Positions 43,498-52,715 of a stretch of DNA of 64,000 nucleotides are shown here, piece by piece. Each line of letters begins with the position of its first letter. The first letter of the stretch is position 1. The position numbers were made by a program, and so were the translations under genes. The DNA is from Betaproteobacteria bacterium (lineage in GTDB: Bacteria > Acidobacteriota > Terriglobia > Acidiferrales > UBA7541): positions 62,001 through 126,000 of the forward strand of contig CAJCHZ010000056.1 in the NCBI GenBank assembly GCA_903970165.1, read 5' to 3'. Below the pieces are notes generated by a model. That model searched no databases. It was not told where the DNA came from and saw only the letters and a program-made list of their open reading frames with translations.

Positions 43498-44754
43498 ATG
43501 CCAACGGAAGTCAGTCGCCGGGATTTTCTGTTTGGAGCGGAGGCGGTCGCGATTGCCGCCGTGCTCAACCGCGCCTACGCGAATGTCCTCCCTGAGAAAT
43601 TGGCGGGGGATGAGGATTATTGGAAACAGATTCGCAGCGCGTACGTCCGGGACCCCAAGATTCTAAACCTGAATAACGGCGGAGTTGCTCCCGCGCCGAC
43701 CGCGGTGCTGGAAGCTCAAATCGAAGCGATCCGCTACAGCAATCAGTTGCCCGCTTACCGCATGTGGCACGATCTGGAGCCCAACATCGAGGACGTCCGG
43801 AAGAAGCTCGCGCACATGTGGGGCGCCGACCCGGAATGCATCGCCATCACACGAAACGCCAGCGAATCGCTGCAAATCGCGCAGTTCGGCATTGACCTCC
43901 AGCCCGGCGACGAAGTCCTCACCACCAGCCAGGATTATCCGCGAATGATTACCACGTGGCAGCAGCGGGAACGACGCGAGAAAATTGTTCTCAAGCAGGT
44001 GGATTTCGCGGTGCCGGTAAAAAATCCCGCGGACCTGGTGGCGCTATACGAACAAGCCATCACGCCGCGGACGCGCGTAATCCACGTTTCCCAAGTGATT
44101 TTCATGACCGGGCAGATGTTCCCGATTAAGGAAATCTGCGCCCTGGCACGCGCAAAAGGTATCGTCAGTATTGTGGATGGCGCACACGCGTTTGCGCACG
44201 TGCCGTTTCAATTCTCCGACATCGACTGCGATTTCTATGGCGCCAGCCTGCACAAGTGGCTATCGGCACCGATCGGTACCGGGTTGTTGTACGTCCGCAA
44301 GGACCGCATCGAGAAACACTGGGCGCTGATGGCCGCGCCCGAGTCGATGGATAAAAATATTCGCAAGTACGAAGAAATCGGCACGCACCCCGCGGCAATG
44401 CACAACGCCACGCTGCAAGCGCTGGAATTCCATGAACAGATAGGCGCCGAGCGAAAATTCGCGCGCCTGCGTTACTTAAAAAATCGCTGGGCCGAACGCC
44501 TGGGCAAAGTTCCCGGAGCGCAAGTGCTCGTCGGGCTCGATGCAAACGAATCCGGGGCATTTGCGACCATTCATTTCGATACGATGGAACCGAGAAAACT
44601 ATGCGACGCGCTCTTGAACAACTACAACATTTTCGTGACGCCTATCGTTGCGCCATTCCTGAATGGCATTCGGGTTAGCGCGAACGTGTACACTTCGCCG
44701 GAAGAGATCGATCAGTTTTGCACCGCGGTGGAAGCCATTAGCACGCGGGCCTGA
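43498..44754 (+). CDS. Tat-exported class V aminotransferase-fold PLP enzyme
   Basis: The N-terminus VSRRDFLFGAEAVAIAAVL is a twin-arginine signal. The rest is an aminotransferase class V domain: NNGGVAPAP, TRNASESLQIAQF, VDGAHAFAHVPF and the PLP lysine in YGASLHKWLSAP, resembling isopenicillin N epimerase and cysteine desulfurase-like proteins. Export by Tat would carry the folded protein with PLP. The true reaction is unknown; epimerase or lyase activity on amino acids is possible. GGAG lies 7 nt before the ATG at 43498. It is divergent from fhs and followed by a VOC protein gene. Confidence 0.85.
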   Translation: MPTEVSRRDFLFGAEAVAIAAVLNRAYANVLPEKLAGDEDYWKQIRSAYVRDPKILNLNNGGVAPAPTAVLEAQIEAIRYSNQLPAYRMWHDLEPNIEDVRKKLAHMWGADPECIAITRNASESLQIAQFGIDLQPGDEVLTTSQDYPRMITTWQQRERREKIVLKQVDFAVPVKNPADLVALYEQAITPRTRVIHVSQVIFMTGQMFPIKEICALARAKGIVSIVDGAHAFAHVPFQFSDIDCDFYGASLHKWLSAPIGTGLLYVRKDRIEKHWALMAAPESMDKNIRKYEEIGTHPAAMHNATLQALEFHEQIGAERKFARLRYLKNRWAERLGKVPGAQVLVGLDANESGAFATIHFDTMEPRKLCDALLNNYNIFVTPIVAPFLNGIRVSANVYTSPEEIDQFCTAVEAISTRA

Positions 44755-44813
44755 TTGGTAAAGGTTTCCAAAAGCGCGCGCCGGATGGCGTCCGCTAAAC
44801 GAGATCATCAAAC

Positions 44814-45131
44814 ATGGCGAACAGTTTTGGCACGGACATCCTGATTCAATCGGAAGATCCAAAGAACGCGGCGCTCTTTTACGTCGGGCACCTTGGATTC
44901 GAGATTACCGGCGAGCAGCAAGACATGGTGAGCTTGCACGGAAAGAATGTTAATTTGTTTATCGAACGAGGTCCAAAGCTGGGGCCGATTCTGGAAGTGA
45001 CGGTACACAACGTCGAAGAAGCGAAAGCTCGGCTGGTAAAAAACGGCTGTGAAATCGTCAAGGATGAGCCGGATTTTCCCCGGTGCTATATCAAAGATCC
45101 GTTCGGCTTGATTTACAATCTCACCAGCTAG
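44814..45131 (+). CDS. VOC-family (glyoxalase/bleomycin-resistance fold) protein
   Basis: 105 residues forming one vicinal-oxygen-chelate module pair: ILIQSEDPKNAALFYVGHLGFEITGE, then LGPILEVTVHNVEEAKARLVKNGCEIV and CYIKDPFGLIYNLTS. Such small proteins include glyoxalase-like and antibiotic-binding types, and no substrate can be assigned. It lies 59 bp after the aminotransferase gene in the same direction, so a shared transcript is possible. Confidence 0.85.
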   Translation: MANSFGTDILIQSEDPKNAALFYVGHLGFEITGEQQDMVSLHGKNVNLFIERGPKLGPILEVTVHNVEEAKARLVKNGCEIVKDEPDFPRCYIKDPFGLIYNLTS

Positions 45132-45195
45132 ATAGGCGCAAGCACCACAAGGCGCCGGGCTTCCCCACTAAACTTCGCTACTTAAACCTCACAAC

Positions 45196-46893
45196 TTAAA
45201 CTTCGTTCTTGCGAAATCGATCGATCAGATTTGTGCATGCGCGCACGGTTATGGCCATCATGCTCAGTGTGGGATTCTGACACGCGGACGAGACAAAACT
45301 CGCGCCGTCCATCACGAACAGATTCTTCACGTCATGCGCCTGGTTGAAGGAATTCAGAACTGACTTTTTCGAATCGTTTCCCATGCGCGCCGTGCCCAGT
45401 TCATGGATAGCCATACCAGGCGATTCGACGTTGAATTGTACGTGGATGTCTTTTGCTCCGGCGGCTTCCAAAAATTCCGCGGCGCTCGAACCAGCATCTT
45501 CCATCAGCGCAGCTTCGTTGTCGCCGTGGGTCATGTTGATGTGCAACGACGGAATGCCCCAGGCATCCTTCAGGTTGGGGTCAATCGAAACGTAGTTGTC
45601 CCAGCGTGCGAGCGATTCGCCAAAAGCGCCAAGCGAAATCCCGTAAGCGCCATCCTTCACCGCGTGTTTGAGCGTTGTCCCATAGCCTTCGGCGTTGAAG
45701 TCGAATTGAGCCGAGGAGCCACCTTGATAGCCGTAACCGCGGATGAAACGCGAATGCCTGGGGCTCGAAGGAGTGTTCCGGAAACGTGGGACATAAACTC
45801 CGTTAGGCCGATGCGGCTCATTCGCGTTGGGAAGAGTCTTGAAGTCGCGCAAACGGCCTGTAGCGCCCCCACCGGTCACATGGTCCATAAGATAGTGCCC
45901 CAATGCGCCGCTGGAATTCGCGAGTCCATTGGGATATTCACGCGTGGAAGAATTCAGAAGGATGCGCGTGGATTCCATGGCCTGTGCGCAAAGAATGACT
46001 GATTTTGCGCGAACTTCCTTTACTTGCCGCGTGAGGCGATCAACGTACGTCACGCCACGCGCTTTGTTGGAGCCGTCGTCCATGTTGACGTGGCTAACAA
46101 CTGCATTCGTGATGACCGTACAGTTGCCCGACGCGACCGCATCTTTGACGGTTGTAAACGGGCTGCTGAAATAGGAAAACGTCATGCAGCCGCGTTCGCA
46201 TGGCCCGCAATAGTGGCACGTGAGGCGTCCATTGTGATTTTCCGTCACAATCGCCACGCGGCCGATCGTGACCGTGTGCCCGAATTTGGCTTTGACGCGT
46301 TCTCGAAGCAGAACTTCTCCGCAGCTCATTTTCATCGGCTGTAGAAATCGACCGTCAGGCAGCATCTCGTTGTTTTCGGCTGCGCCGCTGATACCGACAT
46401 ACTTTTCCACGATGTCGTAATATGGCGCCAAGTCGGCATAAGAGATGGGCCAATCATCGCCGTAACCGTCACGGCTCGCCGCTTTAAAGTCGTTATCGCT
46501 CATGCGATAGCTCTGACGTCCCCAGACAAGCGATCTGCCGCCGAGAACTCGCAGGCGCTGCCACGTAAATGGCTTGCCTGTCGGAGTGCTGTAAGGATTT
46601 TCGAGGTCGTTCACGAACCATTCGTAGTTGTATTCCATGCACGCGTAGCACTGTTTCTGAATCGGCCGTGTGCGGAGGACCTCGGGCGAGTGGTCACGAT
46701 ACTTAAGCTTGTACGCGGGCAGGTGCTCGGTAAATTCTCTCGGAGTGACGGCGCGGCCTGCTTCGAGCAAGGCAACTTTCAGCCCCGCTTCCGAAAGTTG
46801 CTTGGCGGCCCATCCGCCCGTCGCTCCCGATCCCACCACTACGGCGTCATACGTTTGCAACAATGGATCTTGTCCCATGAATTTCCCGCTCAC
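45196..46893 (-). CDS. GMC-family FAD oxidoreductase (catalytic subunit of a sugar/alcohol dehydrogenase)
   Basis: The FAD-binding Rossmann motif VVVGSGATGGWAAKQL is near residue 18. The second GMC region shows LGGRSLVWGRQSYRM, and the C-terminus has the active-site region HELGTARMG and LFVMDGASFVSSACQNPTLSMMAI. Two Cys-rich spots (YACMEYNYEW and CHYCGPCERGC) are present, as in gluconate 2-dehydrogenase-type flavoproteins. It has no signal peptide, but its GTG start overlaps the stop of the Tat-bearing small subunit by 4 bp, so it is probably exported as a complex with it. At 565 residues it is full length. Confidence 0.9.
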   Translation of the reverse strand: MSGKFMGQDPLLQTYDAVVVGSGATGGWAAKQLSEAGLKVALLEAGRAVTPREFTEHLPAYKLKYRDHSPEVLRTRPIQKQCYACMEYNYEWFVNDLENPYSTPTGKPFTWQRLRVLGGRSLVWGRQSYRMSDNDFKAASRDGYGDDWPISYADLAPYYDIVEKYVGISGAAENNEMLPDGRFLQPMKMSCGEVLLRERVKAKFGHTVTIGRVAIVTENHNGRLTCHYCGPCERGCMTFSYFSSPFTTVKDAVASGNCTVITNAVVSHVNMDDGSNKARGVTYVDRLTRQVKEVRAKSVILCAQAMESTRILLNSSTREYPNGLANSSGALGHYLMDHVTGGGATGRLRDFKTLPNANEPHRPNGVYVPRFRNTPSSPRHSRFIRGYGYQGGSSAQFDFNAEGYGTTLKHAVKDGAYGISLGAFGESLARWDNYVSIDPNLKDAWGIPSLHINMTHGDNEAALMEDAGSSAAEFLEAAGAKDIHVQFNVESPGMAIHELGTARMGNDSKKSVLNSFNQAHDVKNLFVMDGASFVSSACQNPTLSMMAITVRACTNLIDRFRKNEV

Positions 46894-47513
46894 TTGTGAT
46901 CCCCTTCCGGATGCTCGCAGCCTAGATAAGGTCCGTGCGCAAAAGCTCCATCCCAGCCGAGCTCTTTCTGCCCAATTTGTGAACTGTAATAGGCAGTCAT
47001 TATGCGGCGCTTCAGCGCGTCAAAATGAGTGTGCCCTGGATCAGGCGCAGCAGCTTCGCCAGTCCATCTGCTGGGATTGTGAGGATAGGCCATCGAGTGC
47101 AGCAAATCGTCCTGATCTTCGCGCGCCAAATAGAGAAAGGCGTTCTTGTAACGGCGGATACTTTCCCCATCCACGTATCCAAGCGAGTTCAAGAATGCGC
47201 TTTGCGTCTCGCGCGTCTCCGCAGCCAGCACGAGATCAATATAGCGATTCACCAAAGCTTCTTTGGCGCCGGGGGTGTCCGTCGCAGGAATAATCAAGTC
47301 GCTGAGTACGATGAGCGTTTCGTTCTGGTGCGCATCCAGAAACAGCGGCTTCCATCCCGGCGCATCGAGGTCTTTCGAAGCGTCCACACCGCTTTGCGCC
47401 GGTGTCAACTCGGAGGACAGCGCTGCATTCTGTCCTGCCGTCGCGACGGAAGGTCGCAGCGCAGCAACAGCCCCACCCAAAACTCCCGCACGGATCAGAT
47501 CGCGTCGTTTCAT
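46890..47513 (-). CDS. gluconate 2-dehydrogenase subunit 3-like protein with Tat signal
   Basis: The N-terminus MKRRDLIRAGVLGGAVAALRPS is a twin-arginine signal. The mature part carries the subunit 3 pattern ETLIVLSDLIIPATDTPGAKEA, NRYIDLVLA and a C-terminal AYYSSQIGQKELGWDG. In known three-subunit enzymes this small subunit provides the export signal and is needed for assembly of the flavoprotein. AGGGG precedes the ATG at 47513. The third, cytochrome c subunit is not adjacent; the nearest cytochrome is fused to the dehydrogenase at 47784. Confidence 0.88.
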   Translation of the reverse strand: MKRRDLIRAGVLGGAVAALRPSVATAGQNAALSSELTPAQSGVDASKDLDAPGWKPLFLDAHQNETLIVLSDLIIPATDTPGAKEALVNRYIDLVLAAETRETQSAFLNSLGYVDGESIRRYKNAFLYLAREDQDDLLHSMAYPHNPSRWTGEAAAPDPGHTHFDALKRRIMTAYYSSQIGQKELGWDGAFAHGPYLGCEHPEGDHK

Positions 47514-47783
47514 TGAGAACCCCTGAGACATTAGCTTTAACTCATCAAAAGTGTTGAGCCGGCGCGCTGCTACTGCTCTTCGTTCGAACGCCCCAAGCGA
47601 GCGTGCGGCTCCCTTTCGAAAGAGCTGGCGTGCCCCTGCTGCAGCCTGGGGAAGTCTACACCAATGGCAAGGCAAAGTTGGAATGCCGACCGCAAATATC
47701 TTCTCGGTCGTTGCGGTGGCGACGCCGACTTCGAAGATTTTTAGCGGCGCTCTCTATATCAGCTCATTTGTGCAACAGCGCCA

Positions 47784-49451
47784 TCATTGCGATTTTCCGG
47801 TGTAGCTGATTCGCCAAATGGACTTCGAACCGTCATCTGTTACCAACAACGAACCGTCCGGAGCGACCGTGACACCAACTGGTCGTCCCCAAACGTGGCC
47901 GTTATCCACGACGAATCCCGTCATGAAATCCTCGTATGCACCGGTGGCGTGGCCGGATTTATCGAGCGGCACGCGAATCAACTCATAACCAACACGGACC
48001 GACCTGTTCCAGGAGCCATGTTCCGCGGCGAAAATGTCGCCTTGGTATTCGGCCGGAAACTGTTTGCCGTTGTAGAAGGTAAGTTCAAGAGAGGCATTGT
48101 GAGGGTGAAGGATCACATCCGGGGTGATCACTTTGTCCTTCAGCTCGGGATGTTTTCCTTCATGGCGTGGATCCTGATGTTTGCCCATGTACCACCACGG
48201 CCAGCCGTAGAAGCCTCCTTCCTGGACGTGAGTGATGTAATCGGGAACCAGATTGTCACCCAGGCCGTCCCGTTCATTCACCGAACACCACAATGCACCC
48301 GTCTTCGGCTGAACGGCCATTCCGACACAATTCCGAATGCCATAGGCGTAGACGCGCATTCCCGAACCGTCAGGATTGAATTCCAGAACATCAGCACGAT
48401 TCTTCTCCTCAGGCGTCGTATCCGGGTCGTTGATATTAGAGGCTGAGCCAACGGAGACGAGCATCTTTTTGCCGTCGACCGTGAACTGAATGTCCCGCGT
48501 CCAATGACCACTGCTGCTCGGTAGATCGGCAATATGCTCGGAGGCACCGCTGGCTTTCACATCTCCGTTCTTGTAGGGAAATCGTACAACGGAATCCGTA
48601 TTGCCTACATAAATCCACTGCGGGTCGGGTCCGGGAGGATAGAAATTAATTCCGAATGGCCGTTTCAATCCTGTAGCGAACGTGCCGGTAAGTTGAGGTT
48701 TTCCATCTGCGGAAATGCCCCGGAAGACAAGGATTTCGCCAGTCTGACTTTCGGCCACAAAAAAATCACCGTTGGGTGCAGTGCGGATCAGGCGAGGCTG
48801 ATTGAGACCGCTTGCGTATAACTCGACTTTGAAGCCAGCTGGGACTTCGGGCCAAGCGTTGTCCGGCCGCGGCACAACCTGAGGGGCATTCCCTGCCGAC
48901 GTCGTTTCAAGGGGAGCAGGCAAATCTGCGGGGGTAATTTTGCGGGTCGCACCGGGCTTCTCAAAACGATAGTCGGTGAACGGAGCCTTCGGCGGCGGCG
49001 AGTTGGCACCGACGGAAACAGCTTCGTCGGACGAGAGAGCTACCCGAGGTGAACCCGGCTTGGAAGCGCCCAGAACTCGAATATAGTTGATAATCTGCCA
49101 GCGCTGCTCTTCAGGCAAAGATGCCCACGAGGGCATCCCATTGTTTACGTCACCCTTGGTAATGTACCAGAAGAGCTCGCCATCACTGGCGCCTTGCGCC
49201 TTCTCGCTGGCTAAGGAAGGTATGTTCCCCGAGCCCTCTCCGTTTGGTCCGTGGCACGCGACGCATCGTTGTTGAAACGCCGCCTTGCCTTCCTGCGTTT
49301 GTTGGCCTTGCATTGGATTCTTTTCCAATTTGGCTGAAGCAGGAGCATTGTGGAAAGTCGGATTCTGAGCCAGCGAAGACACACTCAAAAGAAGAGACAG
49401 GACCGCCCATGCGGCGAGCATGTGCTTGCGAGTGTATTTGCTTTTTTTCAC
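47784..49451 (-). CDS. cytochrome c-PQQ-type sugar (sorbosone-like) dehydrogenase fusion
   Basis: After a signal peptide (LAAWAVLSLLLSVSSLAQ) there is a cytochrome c domain with the heme motif CVACH at about residue 64 and a distal Met in GMPSWASL. It is followed by a six-bladed propeller of the glucose/sorbosone dehydrogenase family: AGFKVELYASGLNQPRLI, FAVESQTG-like strands, GIRNCVGMAVQPKTG, NERDGLGDNLVPDY and VTDDGSKSIWRISY. Such fusions oxidise aldoses or polyols in the periplasm and pass electrons to the internal heme. A GTG at 49451 behind GGAGG is the chosen start (MKKSKYTRKH). It may share a periplasmic electron route with the GMC complex. Confidence 0.86.
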   Translation of the reverse strand: MKKSKYTRKHMLAAWAVLSLLLSVSSLAQNPTFHNAPASAKLEKNPMQGQQTQEGKAAFQQRCVACHGPNGEGSGNIPSLASEKAQGASDGELFWYITKGDVNNGMPSWASLPEEQRWQIINYIRVLGASKPGSPRVALSSDEAVSVGANSPPPKAPFTDYRFEKPGATRKITPADLPAPLETTSAGNAPQVVPRPDNAWPEVPAGFKVELYASGLNQPRLIRTAPNGDFFVAESQTGEILVFRGISADGKPQLTGTFATGLKRPFGINFYPPGPDPQWIYVGNTDSVVRFPYKNGDVKASGASEHIADLPSSSGHWTRDIQFTVDGKKMLVSVGSASNINDPDTTPEEKNRADVLEFNPDGSGMRVYAYGIRNCVGMAVQPKTGALWCSVNERDGLGDNLVPDYITHVQEGGFYGWPWWYMGKHQDPRHEGKHPELKDKVITPDVILHPHNASLELTFYNGKQFPAEYQGDIFAAEHGSWNRSVRVGYELIRVPLDKSGHATGAYEDFMTGFVVDNGHVWGRPVGVTVAPDGSLLVTDDGSKSIWRISYTGKSQ

Positions 49452-49728
49452 GGCGATCTTAGCCTCCTGTAGTTGCACTCTGTAACTCCAGCCGATTGCT
49501 GCGCACATCCCGTGAGAGCGCAGTGGCCGTCATGGCAATCTGCATCGTACTGACAGTCCATGACTCCATGCAAGATAGACGTGGAGAACTCGAGAAGAGT
49601 AACGGATAAATTCGGCTCAAATTGGGAGCCTAGCCTACAGCCGGGATTCGTAGAGAATTTCTTTTCGCTCATTTACAATGGTCGCCGCAAGATTTATCTC
49701 TGGCCCTTTCTAACTTGAGGTGAGCAAC

Positions 49729-50307
49729 GTGAAAACCTGGATCGCAATGTTAGGTTTGGCTTTGGGTGGAGCAGTATTGGCGCAACAAACACAACCACCT
49801 CCCGCGCCTGCCCCAACAAAACCCAGGCTGACCCTGACCACGTCTGCGTTTGAAGACGGCGGGATCATCCCGAACAAGTTCACCATGGCAGCCGACGGAA
49901 CTCCGGTGTCTCCGAAGCTGATGTGGACCAACGTGCCGGATGGCACCGTGAGCTTTGCGTTGATCTTGCACGACCCGGATACTTCCCTGATGAAGAAAAC
50001 CGACGAAGTTCTGCACTGGATGATCTTCAACATTCCGGGAACCGCAACGGAACTTCCCGAAGGCATCCCGGCGCAAGCCCAGCTTCCAGATGGCTCGATT
50101 CAAGCCCTAAACCAAGGCAAGAAAGTCGGTTACATGGGAATGGGAGCGGCCGCTGTTGGCCCGTATCATCACTACACATTCGAACTTTTCGCTTTGGATG
50201 CAAAACTCAGTCTCGGTGCGGACGCAACCCAGGCTGATGTAATGAAGGCGATGGACGGACACATTCTTATGAAAGGCGTGCTCGTTGGCCGTTTCCATCG
50301 GCCGTAG
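49729..50307 (+). CDS. PEBP/YbhB-family protein with signal peptide
   Basis: Phosphatidylethanolamine-binding-protein fold (Raf-kinase-inhibitor-like) with the ligand-pocket motifs LMWTNVPDGTVSFALILHDPD, LHWMIFNIPG and GPYHHYTFELFALD. The start GTG at 49729 follows GAGG at 8 nt and gives the signal peptide MKTWIAMLGLALGGAVLAQ, followed by a Pro-rich linker. The physiological role of exported bacterial PEBPs is unclear. At 192 residues it is slightly longer than the cytoplasmic homologues of about 160 because of the leader. Confidence 0.88.
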   Translation: MKTWIAMLGLALGGAVLAQQTQPPPAPAPTKPRLTLTTSAFEDGGIIPNKFTMAADGTPVSPKLMWTNVPDGTVSFALILHDPDTSLMKKTDEVLHWMIFNIPGTATELPEGIPAQAQLPDGSIQALNQGKKVGYMGMGAAAVGPYHHYTFELFALDAKLSLGADATQADVMKAMDGHILMKGVLVGRFHRP

Positions 50308-50340
50308 GTTTACAAACCGCCTCTTCCAGATACGGGCCGA

Positions 50341-51036
50341 CTAGTCCACGGTAAGGAGCTGTTCGTAGAATCCCCCGATTTTGCGGGCGCGATCCACGAA
50401 GTGGATTTCCAGAATCCAATGGCGAGGATTGCCATCTGCATCGGGGTTGCGCATCCGATTGGAGTTCTTGGGGTGCACGTACAAAGTCACCTTGTCGCCC
50501 GGGATTTTTTCGTGTGGAAATTGTCCGAGGAGATGCCCAGCAATCGGCCCGCCGTACTCCCAGCCGTATTTCTCCGCCAACTTCTGCGCGTGCCCATACA
50601 GTTCGGCAGCGGTTATGTCAGGATGCCTCTCAAAGTATTCTTTGCCCTCGACAAATGCCTTCTGAATGTCATCGCGAAGCTTGAGCTTCATCGGATCGGA
50701 ACCAAGGACAAAGGTTCTGCCGAAATCGGCTTCCCACTCCTCGAAGACCGGTCCAAGATCGACGAATAGAATGTCGTCGTCACTGACAGTAAGGTCAGGC
50801 GGATTCTCATCGTACGGCAGAAGCGTGTTCTCACCGGCGCGGACAATTCGTTTGTGCCAGTACTTCGTAATCCCATACATCTGCTCAGCCAGTTTGTAAA
50901 TTTCTTCATTGAGTTGGCCCTCAGTGACGCCTGGCCGGATGAGGCCGTTGGTTTCAACAGCCCGGAACAGAATGTCCGCGTTTTTCTGTGCTCCGCGGAG
51001 AGAATTCACTCGATCAGATTCGGAGTAGCACGGCAA
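50341..51036 (-). CDS. M24-family metallopeptidase-like (Xaa-Pro peptidase fold)
   Basis: Pita-bread fold without the N-terminal domain of prolidases. The metal ligands are visible in LFVDLGPVFEEWEADFGRTF (two Asp), GGPIAGHLLGQFPHE (His) and HWILEIHF (Glu). The best start is TTG at 51036, 8 nt behind GGGAGG; the longer frame from 51114 has no binding site. It could be an aminopeptidase or a creatinase-like enzyme; the shortened form is common in soil bacteria. It has no signal peptide with this start, so it is cytosolic. Confidence 0.8.
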   Translation of the reverse strand: MPCYSESDRVNSLRGAQKNADILFRAVETNGLIRPGVTEGQLNEEIYKLAEQMYGITKYWHKRIVRAGENTLLPYDENPPDLTVSDDDILFVDLGPVFEEWEADFGRTFVLGSDPMKLKLRDDIQKAFVEGKEYFERHPDITAAELYGHAQKLAEKYGWEYGGPIAGHLLGQFPHEKIPGDKVTLYVHPKNSNRMRNPDADGNPRHWILEIHFVDRARKIGGFYEQLLTVD

Positions 51037-51192
51037 ATTCGTCCTCCCTGTCAATCCGTTTACGATCGGCAATATCATAAACAGGACGAAGCAGATTTGG
51101 GCGCCCTCCGGCACGTTTCGAAATCAGATGAAGGCTTCGTGCCGCCACATGGTCACGTAAGTTTTGCGTCTTCGACGGAGCCCTAACTGAGT

Positions 51193-52056
51193 TTAGCAGC
51201 CAAGGAGATTTGGCTGCAGCCGGCTAAATCCGTGCTCATGAGCCCAGAGCGACAGAGGAATCGCCGCGAGATCATCCACAGGCGGCACAGCGTAGCCATC
51301 TTTGGTCATATCAATCGTCCGCATAAAAAACTTGCACGTCTCGCAAGCCTCCACGCGAATGTGCGGAATCTGCTCTGCAACATAAACCGGGAGCTTCTTC
51401 TCGTCTTCCTCTCCGCAAGTGGGGCACAAAAGGCGCCGAAAGTCCCATTCATGCTCGCAAAACGAACACACCATCCACCGCTTGCCCCCGTCGCCTTCGA
51501 CGCGGAGCACACCGAGATATGGCCGCCCTCCGCACAGTGGACAAACGCGCAGAGTCACGAGAACGGGCGGCACAGCCTTTCGCCCGGCCACATACGAGGC
51601 GTAAGGTTGCAAGAAAGCCCGCGGGAAGAACTGCGCGAACGCACTGATCTGCTGATCAAAACGTCCGGCATTTTCCCAGTAGGAGGTGAGTAGCGCTGTC
51701 CATGATTCTGACGGAAGCGCTGCGATTCCCCGCGCCGCAGCAGCGAGCCTGTTAGGGGCATTCTGCTCGACAAGCGACAGAAAGCTGCGGAACTGCGGGA
51801 GCACCAGGGCGAGATCGAGAGCATCCCGGACGGAACCAAATTGCGGCGTATCCCGTGGCCGCTGTTCGGCTCCGGAATTCGTTTGCAACAGTTGCTGGCG
51901 ATTTGCATCGGCGATTTGCATGGCCAGCGTTTTCTGGAAACTGGCGATGCGCTTATAAAATGAAAGAATCTCGCTGGCGGGAGATTTTTCCGCGATGAGC
52001 TTCTCCGCGCGCCGGATGCGCGCGTCATATTCGATGCCCACCGCTTGAGAGGTCAT
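51193..52056 (-). CDS. fdhE: formate dehydrogenase accessory protein FdhE
   Basis: Rubredoxin-like protein required for maturation of membrane formate dehydrogenases. Four CxxC zinc/iron knuckles are present: CPLC, CSFC, CPTC and CETC, in the C-terminal half. At 287 residues it is normal. It is the last gene of the fdh operon, and its ATG overlaps the stop of the gamma subunit gene by 4 bp (52053-52056). Confidence 0.92.
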   Translation of the reverse strand: MTSQAVGIEYDARIRRAEKLIAEKSPASEILSFYKRIASFQKTLAMQIADANRQQLLQTNSGAEQRPRDTPQFGSVRDALDLALVLPQFRSFLSLVEQNAPNRLAAAARGIAALPSESWTALLTSYWENAGRFDQQISAFAQFFPRAFLQPYASYVAGRKAVPPVLVTLRVCPLCGGRPYLGVLRVEGDGGKRWMVCSFCEHEWDFRRLLCPTCGEEDEKKLPVYVAEQIPHIRVEACETCKFFMRTIDMTKDGYAVPPVDDLAAIPLSLWAHEHGFSRLQPNLLGC

Positions 52057-52715
52057 TTCTTCGGTGAAGCCGGCTGCCCGGTGAGCTCTTCATACCATCC
52101 CGGGTGATACCTCTTTATAAATTTCAATGGAACGTCGCCATGCACCATGGAGTCCAGCGCACCGCGCTCCGCGAAGACTCCCATGTAAACATGAAGCAGG
52201 AAGAGCCCTATTGTCAGCAAAGCCGACGAGGCGTGCACCAAAACCGCCGCATAACGCAGATAGCGCAGGCTCCACGGAATACTTTCCGTGAACCACAAAA
52301 CCGTTCCGCTTAGGACCAACAGAACCATGCAGACCACAAAGCCCCAGAACAGCGACTTCTGTCCGCCGTTGTAGCGGCCCGCCGGCGGCATCTTTTCATC
52401 TTCGTTCTGCACGTAGTAGCCGACCTCTTTGAACCATTTCTTATCGTTCTCAGTCAACCCCATGTGCGAGGCCCACAGGACGTACATGATGACCACGCAA
52501 ATCGCAAACACCATTCCCATCCACGGATGCAGCATGCGCGAAACCTGGCCGCCGCCCAGCATCACTGCAATCCAGAAGCACCACGGCGACCAAAACGCCA
52601 AACCAGTCAGCAGCAAATAAAGATAGGAACCCGCTGCGACCCAGTGTGTGATCCGTTCTTTGAAGTTGTAGCGAAGCACATGGCCTGCGGGCACAGCCTG
52701 ATCGGTTTGGCTCAC
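52053..52715 (-). CDS. fdoI: formate dehydrogenase cytochrome b gamma subunit
   Basis: Membrane anchor with four hydrophobic helices and b-type heme histidines (for example RITHWVAAGSYLYLL, MLHPWMGMVFAI, AVLVHASSALLTIGLFLLHVYMG). It takes electrons from the beta subunit to quinone. At 220 residues it matches FdnI/FdoI. It overlaps the beta subunit gene by 4 bp (52712-52715) and fdhE by 4 bp, so the operon is tightly coupled. The fdn/fdo choice of symbol is arbitrary. Confidence 0.92.
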   Translation of the reverse strand: MSQTDQAVPAGHVLRYNFKERITHWVAAGSYLYLLLTGLAFWSPWCFWIAVMLGGGQVSRMLHPWMGMVFAICVVIMYVLWASHMGLTENDKKWFKEVGYYVQNEDEKMPPAGRYNGGQKSLFWGFVVCMVLLVLSGTVLWFTESIPWSLRYLRYAAVLVHASSALLTIGLFLLHVYMGVFAERGALDSMVHGDVPLKFIKRYHPGWYEELTGQPASPKK

